64,000 nt of DNA. Origin: Strobilurus pachycystidiatus (Eukaryota > Basidiomycota > Agaricomycetes > Agaricales > Physalacriaceae). A model generated the notes under the pieces. The model saw only the letters and a list, made by a program, of their open reading frames with translations, made no database searches and had not been told where the DNA came from. Positions 35,074 to 45,218 of this stretch are shown here, one piece after another. The translations under genes were made by a program, and so were the position numbers. Position 1 is the stretch's first letter; the number at the start of each line of letters is the position of its first letter. The stretch is from positions 124,001 through 188,000 of the forward strand of contig JAHLMK010000016.1 in assembly GCA_019915135.1 (NCBI GenBank), in the 5' to 3' direction.

Positions 35074-37205
35074 CTAGAAGATTTCCGTCGGGTACACTCT
35101 ATTTCTCACTCGCTCTTGGGTCGTCAAGTCTACGAGTAGCATCGTCGAAATAACGATGGCAAGGTACGGCCCTGGTCCATGCGCTCGTTCGACCAGCCTG
35201 TCCCACATGGCGTCATCGTACTCGATAACAGATGCCTCCGACAACTCTCTCTGGAATGCCTCCATACGCTGCACAGAAATCCTTGGACGGCTAGAAGGGT
35301 CTCCCCACTCAGAGCCGTAGTCTAGTTTGATGACAAGACGACGAGGATCATCTGGAGGATGGGAGGACGGGATGAGTGGGGTAACAATCTGACCGATCCC
35401 AAGAGAGATATCTTCCAAATCAATCACAGCGGTGTCTGCATTGTGAGACGACTGCATCAGTAGGTCCACCACGCTCGAGTGTTCTCTAAGGTCGTCTTCG
35501 ACCATGGAATAGATTAGCGCCATATCCTTCGGACATGGGGGCATGCGAAATGATGCTGGCAGGGCTGAATGGAATTATTAGAAAGAATTGACATGGGGAA
35601 GCGTGATACACCTACAGGTTCGTGCTTGGCGGATGTCGTCGCAGTGTTGCTTGTGTCCGTTTGTAGGCGAAGTCCAATGGTCCCGCTGACAGGATCGCGA
35701 ACAATATTGGGCGAGGCTACACCCAGTGCATTTACGGGGTCGAGCTGAGAGCAACGATATCGATCCTGATCTTCTCGGGGTGCACTATGATGGAGATGAA
35801 CACATGTTTCCGACATTGAAGACAAGAGACTCACCAAAGGATTACAACAGACAGTGACCGTCCTTCCCGCACTGTGAATTTCGTTTTCCGAGAACTGAGT
35901 CTCGAGCGCCTGCTTCAGCTGATGATATTGCCTCCCAAGCTCCCCCTCTGGTGACAGCCGCCCTTCCAGTCCCGAGCTCTCGATATACCTCACCACCTTC
36001 CTGAACGTCTTCAACGACGACCGGAAAACCAGAAACCCCTCCATGCCTGCGATGCAATTGGAAAGCATCTTCACAAGGTGATGGTGGTCCTCAGGATCGT
36101 CGAAGAGCGACATATCCTGTACGACATCCTCCATGCGTAGGACTGTCTCCAGTACACGTTCCTCGAGTGCGCGAACAACCGTCTGGTGCGCCATCCGCAT
36201 GAAAATTGACAGTTCCTGAAAGAGAAGACACATACACGACCCGACCATCCCTCGCTTGGAACGATCGCCGTACTCGTATTGTCCCTTTGATACCCTCCGA
36301 GCCGCGAGACACAGAAGGTCCAGCACACCTTCGCCAGCCAACGCCCTCCTGACAGACGGAATACAGCTCCTGCAATAGAAGACCATACTCAACGAAAGCC
36401 TCAGCGAAGCCAGCGACACCTTCGTTATTCCCGAATCTATGTCCAGAGCAAACGACTCCACAATCGCACGCGCAACCTTCGCCGGCTCCCTATCCAAGAT
36501 CTCCCTGACGCCGTTCTGAAGATCCCTATTACTGGGTACCAGACGGGCCTCGTCCACAAGTGCCGACAGGACCGCGTTTTGGAAATCCAATCGCGTACGG
36601 GACGGCGAGGACGAGGAGCAGAGTGCGACCCAAGTGGAGATCGCTTTCGGGATGAGACGGTTCTCCATCCGGAAGGCTCTGCGGATGTGGGGGTGGTGGA
36701 GGAGCGACGGGATCAGGTGCCCCACTTCGCGTAGAAGAAGGTCATTGTCTGAGGATCGGAGCGTCTGGGCGGTGTCGATGAACAGCGATATCCAGCGGGT
36801 TATGAGCGGACAAAGGCGCTCTACACTCTGAAGTGTCAAGGAGCTCGTGAGGGTCTGGTGCTCCTCCTTCTCCAGGCCGTGAGCGAGCATCTTCAGCGCG
36901 TACCGCGCATTCATGACAGGTGCCGAGTCCAGCCAGGCCTCGGCGTCGTGATCCGAGGCTAACGAGAGCTGTCGTTTGGAGAGATGTGATTGAATAACGG
37001 GATAGACATCGGAGAGGGTGCCAAAGTTGTTATACAGAAAGACCAGATGGAGAGTCGATGTTGCGCGTGGGTCGCCACTGAGGGCTTGGGTCTGGACATG
37101 ATTAGAGAAAGGCCCCAGAACCAAAATGAGAGAAAAGTGTACCTTCAAAGTAGTGAATCGTCCAAAAGTTATAGGCGATGGAGGATGGCTACGCGTCGCA
37201 CACAT
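35074..37205 (-). CDS. MYND-type zinc finger protein
   Basis: Four exons join in phase: 37205-37143, 37091-35835, 35784-35616 and 35564-35074, for 659 residues. The N-terminal 430 residues are all-helical, typical of a large Agaricomycete group of MYND proteins. Exon 3 encodes the MYND finger: RKCTGCSLAQYCSRSCQRDHW, then a spaced H...C ligand pair. In the genomic reading the finger is hidden, because the frame through the preceding intron is also open. The C-terminal 160 residues follow the finger as in relatives. MYND fingers bind proline-rich peptides in regulatory complexes; no SET or other enzymatic domain is visible. Function in this fungal group is unknown. The small gene at 24176-24953 resembles its N-terminal region. 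Confidence 0.82.
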
Positions 37206-38523
37206 GCTAGTCAATAGCTCTGAGCCAACATCACTCCAAACGAATTGCACCACGCACCTCTCAAAACTCCTCAAACCGACCCCCAAGTGGCTGGAGGAAG
37301 GAGATGCTACATCGCCATCACTCTCGCCTTAAGTATCCCCGACCTCCTCATCCAACTCTCCCACCTATAGAGCACTCCACCAATGAGAATCCTCCCCACC
37401 GTGATAGGCCAGAGTAATAAAGCGACGGGATCTCAGGGCTCGGCACGCGTTTAGACGCCGGGGTATGTGGGGGAGGCTCGAATTCACCGAGGTGATGTCA
37501 ACGCTACAATCGATGCGAGCCGCGGGCCAAGCGGACTCGCTCTACGTCCGCGCTCCATGTACAGCAATCCCGCAATGATTTGCATTACCGTCTTTTGACA
37601 AGGACTCCATTCGCCAGGTACTGTCGTCTGACTGTACCCGAGGACTGGGGTGTAACACACAGCATGCGTGCGTATGGCCGTACCTGGAACGCTACCCGCT
37701 CGAGCTTTCGTTTGGAGAAGAGCAGTACCCATAAGAGGCTTACCAGCGAGTGTTCTTATGTAAAGTAGTGGGTGCATGGGTGATAACCGCGGTGACGCAC
37801 CCTGCTCCAGGCCACCCCCGGCGTTCAGATTTCGAAACTTGGTTTCATGCAGATTCAGAGGGCGAACGGAAATGAAACGCGGTCAGCTGAGGAGAGATTA
37901 TCACTGTCCAATAACAGACAATATGAAATTGAGCAGACACGCACCGATAGATCCACACTTTTTGAACAAGGTTGAATAGAACAAGAACATTGTTCGAGGC
38001 ACGACAGACAACTTAATCCTACCTGCCGCCGCCGCGTACCCTTGCCACCACAGGTACCTTCTTTGAGGCACTGCATTCCGGTTAGTGTACCGCAGGCGCC
38101 ACCAGCAGTCTGTCTCCATACTTCAAGATGCCGGACGGCGAGTAGATTATACAGTGGCATACTGATTAGATCCGGACACCAACTCGTTGTCTGCCTCGGA
38201 TGACTGTCAGAGTGGAGCAGAATATGCCCATGGGCTATTACTAGACCTGTACAGCGAGGTGATAAGTGCAAACATTTTTAGAAGAGGTGAGAGAGAAGAA
38301 CATACGACGATAGAAAAACAATTTGCTGGCACAAAGTCGATGTTTATCAATCGTTGAGACGCCGAATGTCCGACGTACATAATAATCCAGCATGGAACCG
38401 ATACAAGTACACTTGTTGATATGATAGCGTAGCGGAAGATCCAAGTCAACCCTCTCCCCGAGATGTCAGTCTCCAATTCACGTGTATCCTTCCCCGAGAC
38501 GAAGTGTTCGATCGAGAACACGA
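37206..38523. other. Intergenic region without a supported gene
   Basis: Upstream flank of the MYND gene and downstream flank of the membrane-protein gene. Open frames on both strands are short and overlap one another. No repeat or RNA gene recognised. Confidence 0.4.
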
Positions 38524-39585
38524 TTATTCCAGCAAGCCCCAGATCCCCAGTCCCGCAAAGAAAGCCATGAGTCCCACCACCATCCCAACGTACACCCTCA
38601 CTTGAGGCGCCCTTAACACCCCAACTAACGCCTGCACCAAAAAGCATCCCAGCACCTCGAGGATCCAATAACTTCTTGGATACCATGCAGCACTGAGCAG
38701 GAGCGTCGTACCCAGTGAAAGCAGTAACGCCGCCACGCGCTGTAGCGCCAAGATGAAGAGCGGGATGTCGATGAACGCCACCCCAGCGAGAGCGTCCTCG
38801 ATCTCGGTGCGCTTGTGTATGGTCTCGAGGAAGGACAGGTTTTCGCTGACCACCGACGCCTCATCGTCATAGTCGTCCGCCTCCTGCTGCTCATCCCGCT
38901 CGTCCACCAGCATCCGCGGCCGGTACAGCGCCATCACCTCATACGCGTGCCGCACGCTCACCACCGCCTCCACCAGCGCCCAGGTCAGCCCGACGACCCA
39001 CGTCCGGAGGTACGCGCGCTCGTCGTGCGTCGACGGCACGGGATAGTCCGCGTTGTGCACCGTGCGCAGGAGGTAGGGCGCGCTGAGGAGGAGGAGCGTG
39101 TGCGTGCCTGCGCGCAGCACGGCGGAGAGCTGCCACCACGGCGACCAGATGTTTATGTGTTTCTGGATGGTGTAGGACAGCGCCCAGAGGGCCGTAGCCG
39201 TGAGGATCTCCTGCGTGCGTATTATGCGTGATGAGTCCGAGTGTGCCAGCCAGAGGGGGATGGTGAATAGGGCAAAGGCGACGAGCGTGGTGGTAGGGAC
39301 TAGGAGGGTATACAGCCGGACGTGGCGCCGGTAGTCAAATTTTACGAGGCCCTCGTCGCCTTCCTCCTCCATGTCCATGTCCTCCGGGACGCGCGAGAGG
39401 ATAGTCGGGGAGGGGATGGTGTCGTCGCTGTTCATGCTGATGGCCGACGGAGACAAAAAGCGATCAGATGACGTCAGGTACGCGTTGTCTTTGGCGGATT
39501 GCGCCATAACTTCGCAGTGCGCACGGGCACGGGTGGCGAGTGTTATTGCGAGGGAATAGGCTTCTAACTTGTGTTCAAAGTTCAT
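38524..39585 (-). CDS. Multi-pass membrane protein of unknown function
   Basis: A single intronless frame of 353 residues. After an acidic, Ser-rich cytosolic N-terminus of about 85 residues come roughly eight hydrophobic segments: around YTLLVPTTTLVAFALFTI, an EILTATALWALSY helix, a THTLLLLSAPYLL helix, WVVGLTWALVEAVVS, then after an acidic loop (QQEADDYDDEASVV) four more, ending GLMAFFAGLGIWGLL. The arrangement suggests an integral membrane protein with an acidic central loop. I do not recognise the family. Genes without introns are unusual in this window. A tRNA gene lies 77 bp upstream on the same strand. Confidence 0.75.
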   Translation of the reverse strand: MNFEHKLEAYSLAITLATRARAHCEVMAQSAKDNAYLTSSDRFLSPSAISMNSDDTIPSPTILSRVPEDMDMEEEGDEGLVKFDYRRHVRLYTLLVPTTTLVAFALFTIPLWLAHSDSSRIIRTQEILTATALWALSYTIQKHINIWSPWWQLSAVLRAGTHTLLLLSAPYLLRTVHNADYPVPSTHDERAYLRTWVVGLTWALVEAVVSVRHAYEVMALYRPRMLVDERDEQQEADDYDDEASVVSENLSFLETIHKRTEIEDALAGVAFIDIPLFILALQRVAALLLSLGTTLLLSAAWYPRSYWILEVLGCFLVQALVGVLRAPQVRVYVGMVVGLMAFFAGLGIWGLLE

Positions 39586-39661
39586 TGCTCAATGCTCCAT
39601 GTTAGCAAAATTCAAATTCCAGATAACAATGACAAAAAAAGAAGCATTTTGCAAACGCTAC

Positions 39662-39733
39662 AACCGACGATGGGGGTCGAACCCACAACTTCCGCCTTAG
39701 GAAAGCGACGCGCTACCATTGCGCCACGCCGGC
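39662..39733 (-). tRNA. tRNA-Arg (anticodon CCU)
   Basis: A 72-base cloverleaf folds on the minus strand: acceptor stem GCCGGCG/CGTCGGT, D-arm GCGCAATGGTAGCGC, anticodon stem TCGCT/GGCGG with loop TTCCTAA (anticodon CCT in DNA), five-base variable loop, and T-arm GTGGG-TTCGACC-CCCAT. No intron. A TGGCGCAATGG A-box and a GGGTTCGACCC B-box are present. It decodes AGG arginine codons. Confidence 0.95.
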
Positions 39734-39893
39734 ATAGTCATGGGCTCACTGACCTTGCCTCACTCTAAGGTTTGGCGTGCGGCAGCTCGGCAGTATGTAC
39801 CAGATGTGACTCATCGATCATCAGATCCAGATCCCAATCTTTTTTTCCTGCGTACACGTTTATCTTTCCATCTTCCATCTCTAAACTAAAAGC

Positions 39894-41563
39894 ATGGCTC
39901 CAACGCTGTGGACGACACCGGGACAGGGCTCTGGGCGGGCTGTGAGTGTCCTGTTCACTAATGCTCCATCTTCCGCCACCCTCGCCTCCATCGCTACCAT
40001 CGCCAAAGCCAAATGTACATCCGCTAACACCCACGCCCTCGCAGATCCGCGCCGCCCTCACACTCCAAAAGATCGACTTTGAGTGGCCGACAGGCGATGC
40101 CTACGTGCACTTCCAGGACAACCTTAAGCCGGCGTTCAAGGCCAAGTTCCCGCACGGCAAGATCCCTGCGTTCGAGGACGCAGAGAAGGGTGTGTTCCTG
40201 TTCGAGGGCGCCGCTATCCTCAAGTACGGTGCGTTTGCCATCCGTCCATCCATCCACCGCATCCCCGCCTGATATGCTGTGTGCTCGCAGTCGCCACCCT
40301 CACGCCCAACTCGACCCTCCTCGGCTCCTCCGCGCTCGACGTTGCGCAGATCGACCAGTGGATCCACCTCGCTGATACCGAACTGCAAGTCATCGTCAAC
40401 CTCATCCGCAACCTGTGCACCGGCAAGCTGCCCTACAACAAGCCCACGCACACCACCTTCCTCCAGGGCACAACCCGCGCCCTCACTACCTTCAACTCGC
40501 ACCTCGCCTCGCGCACCTTCCTCGTCGGCGAGAGGCTCACCGTCGCCGACATCTATGTCGCCGTCGTCGTCAAGAACGCCATGGAGAGCATCGTGGGAGC
40601 GGAGGAGCGGACAGCGTTCCCCCATGTGGTCAGGCATCTGGAGACCGTCATACACACGCCCGGCGTAGAGAGCATCTTTGGCGAGGTCGCATACGCGGAC
40701 AAGTCGCTCACATTTGTGCCGCCAAAGAAGGAGGAGAAGCCCAAGAAGGAGAAGGAGGCTGCCAAGCCCAAGGAGGTCGGTCGTCGAACATTATACGCAC
40801 ACTCGCACTGTCGCTGACTCCACCGCAGGAGAAGAAGCCCAAGGAGGAGAAGAAGCCCAAGAAGAAGGACGACGACGACGAGGAGGACGAGCCTCTCGTT
40901 CCGGAAGAGCCCAAGCAGAAGAACCCCCTCGACGACCTCCCCAAGTCGACATTCAACCTCGAGGACTGGAAGAGGGCGTACTCCAACATGGAAACACGGG
41001 GCGCTGGTGGATCGCTGGAATGGTTCTTCAAGAAGTCTGTTCTTGCTCTTGCTCCCCTGCTCACCATCGCTCACGCTCTTCCAGCTACGACCCCGCCGGC
41101 TTCTCCGTGCACAAAGTCGCGTTCAAGTACCCCGAGGAGCTCACGCAGACCTTCATGTCCTCCAACCAAATTACCGGCTTCTTCAACCGTCTCGAGGCGT
41201 CGCGCAAGTACCTCTTCGCTTCCGTCGGTGTTCTCGGCAAGACCAACGACTCGCTCATTGAGGGCGCGTTGATCGTAAGGGGAGACAAGGTCGAGCCCGT
41301 CAGTCCCCAACAATCTCTCCTTCCTCTCGACGCTGCTCACGATGCTTCTGCCCGCAGGTCGTCAACGTCGCACCAGATTGGGAATCATACGCCTACTCGA
41401 CGCTCGACCTCTCCAAGGAGGAGGATAAGGCCTTCTTCGAGGCTGCCATGGCCTGGGACCTCAAGGTCGGAGACAAGGAGTGGGTCGATGGTAAGAATGT
41501 GAGTCCTAGTTCCTCGCATTGGATATGCATGACTACTGACGATTTTGCGTGCAGTTCAAATAG
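39894..41563 (+). CDS. Translation elongation factor 1B subunit gamma
   Basis: Seven exons join in phase: 39894-39941, 40045-40228, 40291-40775, 40829-41034, 41085-41298, 41358-41498 and 41555-41563, for 428 residues. Order: GST-like N-domain (LWTTPGQGSGRAIRAA and EGAAILKYVATL), GST C-domain (RTFLVGERLTVADIYVAVVV), a Lys/Glu-rich linker, and the conserved eEF1B-gamma C-domain (NPLDDLPKSTFNLEDWKR, EWFFKNYDPAGFSVHK, GVLGKTNDSLIEGALIVRG) ending WVDGKNFK. The subunit scaffolds the guanine-nucleotide exchange complex for eEF1A in the cytosol. The last coding exon is just nine bases (two codons and the stop). C-rich, highly biased codon use fits high expression. Confidence 0.95.
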
Positions 41564-41891
41564 ACGATATAGGGTTTGGAGGGGAGATGGGGATGTGTTA
41601 GTTACTACTTACTTACCTACAAAAATGAATGTACGTCTTGTGTATGCTTGTACACCTTTGTATGATTGAGGTGAGGATGGATGACTTCTGTTCGCTCATG
41701 CGGCTGGATACCCACCGACTGTCTCTTGAAAAGACATCGTGGCGACTAGATACCGTACGCCTTGCGCTAATGACCTTGACCAGCGAATACTTACAACGAT
41801 GGCATGTTTTCTTGTGACCAGATAATGCCATGCCGGCGGCAACTTACGGCACCCATTCGATCGTGTCAACATATTCTTTCTTTCTACTACG

Positions 41892-42835
41892 ATGAACATA
41901 TTTCGTACCACCCGCCTACCTCTCAAACGATGTCGGGCTTTCACCACAATAACCTCTGAACCCATAACTCCACGCGGTTTCATCAGCTTGATCGAACCCA
42001 CGCGCCATGTCTGGCTTCGCATGCACACCTCGGAGCATCACCTCCTCCGGTACCCAGACCTCAAATCAAGCCTGCAAAAGTACGACGGGTTCGAGAGCCT
42101 GTGGCAGCACATCCCGAAGAACGCACAGCACATCATCGCGACGTTCACGACTCCGAACGAGGCTGTTGCGTTCCACGATTCGGCATTCCGGGGTACGGCG
42201 ATAATCATGGGGTACACGAAAGGCCCGCATGCGGAGACGCACATGCCGCCCCTCACAAACCCCCAGACGCCCTCCGCGAGAGTCATATTGCGGAACCTCC
42301 CAGTTGGGATCGGGGCCATGCCCATATGGATCGCGAAAACGCTCGCCGCGCAGTTTGGCCCGTTGAGTTTGAAACACCGTACGTCGCGTTCACTCCCGTC
42401 CAGTCGCTTTGTCTCTCATTTCTTTTTGTCTGTGCAGCGCTCAATCAATGGTGGCCCGAGCGATACGCCTACGCCACCTTCGACGACGTGGACGCTGCCA
42501 AAAATTTCGTCGAAACCACTAAAGTGGTCCTCCAAGGGTATCCCATACAGCGGTACTACTTCTCCGAGCATCCCACCAAACAACGAAAGAAGGAGAGGTT
42601 CCCATACGGTCGGGCCATATACGTTTACTTCATTCTGTACGGTGCTTACTTTTCTTCTGTTGCAGTGCTGGTTAACGGCCGTGGGGGGGTGCATACTATA
42701 CATGAGTCTAACATGCCCGTTCCGGCGCATGAACGCAATCCGGAGGGAGGGAAGGTGATGACGCGCAAAGAGGGGGTGGCATTGGCGCGTGCGCGCGCGA
42801 GTGAGTATCTGTTGCGGGATGATTTGGGTTGTTGA
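41892..42835 (+). CDS. RRM-like protein A, probably mitochondrial
   Basis: Three exons join in phase: 41892-42378, 42438-42608 and 42666-42835, for 275 residues. The first 24 residues are basic and hydroxylated without acidic residues, like a mitochondrial presequence. The second half carries an RRM-like fold: strand VILRNLP (RNP2 position), a helix ending FGPL, and RYAYATF (RNP1 position), with a helix DDVDAAKNFVE. An N-terminal degenerate copy of a similar fold may precede it. The second intron is a multiple of three, so the unspliced frame is also open; splicing is preferred because the downstream paralogue has its intron at the same codon and phase. Likely an organellar RNA-binding protein; the family is not recognised further. 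Confidence 0.72.
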
Positions 42836-43165
42836 GGGTATGGAGGCGATGTATATGCATAAGCAAAAGAAGGGAGTGTGCAATGGTGTTGCATCAAGCC
42901 TGCAATATATCCCCTCCGAGTCGTGAGGATATCGATTTGTTATGACTACTACAATTCCTCGTCCGAATAAACCTCTCGCTTTCTATCCTGCAAGAAAGGT
43001 GAACCTCTGGGCGTACAGACGAGATCTTCGGGCCCAGGACATACTTACGCAATTGTGCTATGGTCATTAGTCAAACGTCTCGGCCCGGATAGGCCGATGT
43101 TCGATCGTGATTTGTGCTCTTTCCTTTTCACGACGACCGCGACCAGACTGCGACTGGACTGCGAC

Positions 43166-44251
43166 ATGCTTCGCGTCCCTAGGATTACCCGTGCGCCCTT
43201 CCACTGGCCTAAACCCCTTATCCACTGCCGAGGCTATTACAGAACGAACAAATTGGAAGACCCCTCGCTTCATGTCTCGCTTCGACTGCACACGAAAGAA
43301 TATGACCTCCGCGACCACGCCGGCATAAAAGCACAACTGGCGGAATATCCGGGCTTCCAGAGTCTCTGGCAGAACATGCCCAACCTCCCGAGTGAGCTCG
43401 TCGTGACCTTTGACTCCGTGTTAGCGGCGCAGCGCTTCCTCGCTATTGCACGTAGAGGCGAAATGAAAATCATGGGTGTAAAAGCGAAACCGATTGGGAC
43501 GGGGTGGGCCGCGCAGCCCCCGGACAAGATCGCATGCGGCAAAACCGACACCAAGCTGCCTTGCACGACGCTTTTGATGTGGAACCTGCCCGTCTGCGTG
43601 GGTGCAAAGCCAGCCTCGATCGCTTACATGCTCGCAGAGAGGTTTGGTCCGCTATGCCTGTATCACCGTTCGTCCTGTCCTCCTCGCTTTAGTGTCGTAT
43701 TCCCTAACCCAAATCCACGTCCTTTGTAGCACTCTATAAATGGTATCCCCTACGATATGCATACGCGTCGTTTCCAGACCTCGAGACTGCGAAAGGGGTA
43801 GTGGCTGCGACACGTAGCACGCCCGGCGTAAAGTTCCTTGGGCATCCTTTAGAGGCGAGGTTCGATAGCGTAAACCGTCTGCAGAACGGATTCGCATTCG
43901 GTGCGTTCCAAGTCGCGTGTGATCATATCCAGCCAGCGATGCTGACCCTTCTCTTCTGCGGTAGTACGCATCGACGCTCCGCGAAACGCGGATAGCCGCC
44001 CGCCTAGCATCTGTCCACATAAGCTCCCCGTCCCCGTCATGAGCAGTTCCGGCAAGCATGGACAGTCGCTCACGAGAGAAGGCTCGCTTCAAGTGAGACG
44101 GGAGGCCGCGGCTTATCAACTTTTGAAAGACTCTGGATGGGAGGCGCACGAGATTCAGTTCGAGGAGTATGACCCGCGAAGGGTTATCGATCAACCTATG
44201 TCTTACGAACTCACAATGGAACAGGATAGAATGCCGAAGCCGTTCATGTAG
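43166..44251 (+). CDS. RRM-like protein B, tandem paralogue of protein A
   Basis: Three exons join in phase: 43166-43667, 43730-43900 and 43965-44251, for 319 residues. It aligns with protein A throughout: FQSLWQNMP against FESLWQHIP, LLMWNLPVCVGAKP against VILRNLPVGIGAMP, RYAYASF against RYAYATF, and LPVPV..LTREG against MPVPA..MTRKEG. Intron positions and phases are the same, and the middle exon is 171 bp in both. The N-terminus is again basic and presequence-like. Divergence is high (well under half identical), so the duplication is old although the genes still lie 330 bp apart. An alternative last splice at GTAGGT (from 44250) would change only the final residues. Confidence 0.72.
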
Positions 44252-45218
44252 GTTTTCCAATCATCTTCTCGACGTGATATGTACTAAATTTTCTCCTGCA
44301 GTTTATAGACGATGTATCATGTCTACTGCAGGAGTTGCCACCCTAGCAACCTCTTCGTAGATGGAGCTACTTGCTTGAGCACTGCATACGCTGGAGCTCG
44401 CAGTCATGTTCGTTCCTTCAGAGAGCATACCGCGATTCTTTTACTAATACACGCTCGTTGCCGTTCTTTTTTTGGAGTTTCGTCGTAGTTCATGTGACAC
44501 TTTGTGAAAGGTGCGAGGTACGTCGCTGCTGAACACCTGCGACGTATATTTCCTGCATATTCAGTAACGCTCTTGCGTTGTTACCGTAGAATACGCGAAC
44601 AACAGAAACATTCTGAGACTGGCATGTTATCGGCCGGTTGTAATCGTACACGGCGTAGGAACTCACACTCTATGAGTGAAAGGTGTAAGAACTGCACAGT
44701 CTGTACTGTCAGAGCTCGGAGGAAACGAGGATTTGAATTATGTCTCGTAATGGATCCAAGCCAAGAGGTGTGGAAATTCGAACGCGCTTACAGTTGTGCA
44801 ACATTTGCCCTATTTCTAGCTGAACAGCAGAGCTCATGGGTCCATGATGTGTATCGACATGAATCTCATCAACAAAACTTTGTCTGCTGAAAGGTGTGGC
44901 GCAAATCACTCGACAATGGCAGATAAGTAGCGATCAAGTTCGGACATACTAAGAACTCGCTCTGTCCTTCATAGTCCTGCCAGCAACTCAGCGTGCCGAA
45001 AGATTGCCCAATTTGGTCCTGTGCAACCTCTTCGACATGCGAAGATACGAGCATACTTAGATAATGATATAGAAATACATAGATTTAAAGATATCGTAGA
45101 GTATATACATGTGTCTCTCCGTGTAAGTAAATAGTGAGAAGTCTATACGTGTGGGTAAATTTATCCATGCATGAGTCCCATGTCAGTTCTGGTGTATACA
45201 TTCCCTCCACGTGGCAAT
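44252..45218. other. Convergent intergenic region
   Basis: Between the 3' ends of RRM-like gene B and the membrane-protein gene. Moderately AT-rich; no gene, repeat or RNA recognised. Confidence 0.4.

Noticed and set aside
37855..38520. Several overlapping minus-strand frames
   Set aside because: Mutually overlapping, no motif, no joinable exons.
38815..39231. 138-codon plus-strand frame of Arg/His-rich sequence
   Set aside because: Antisense shadow of the GC-rich membrane-protein gene.
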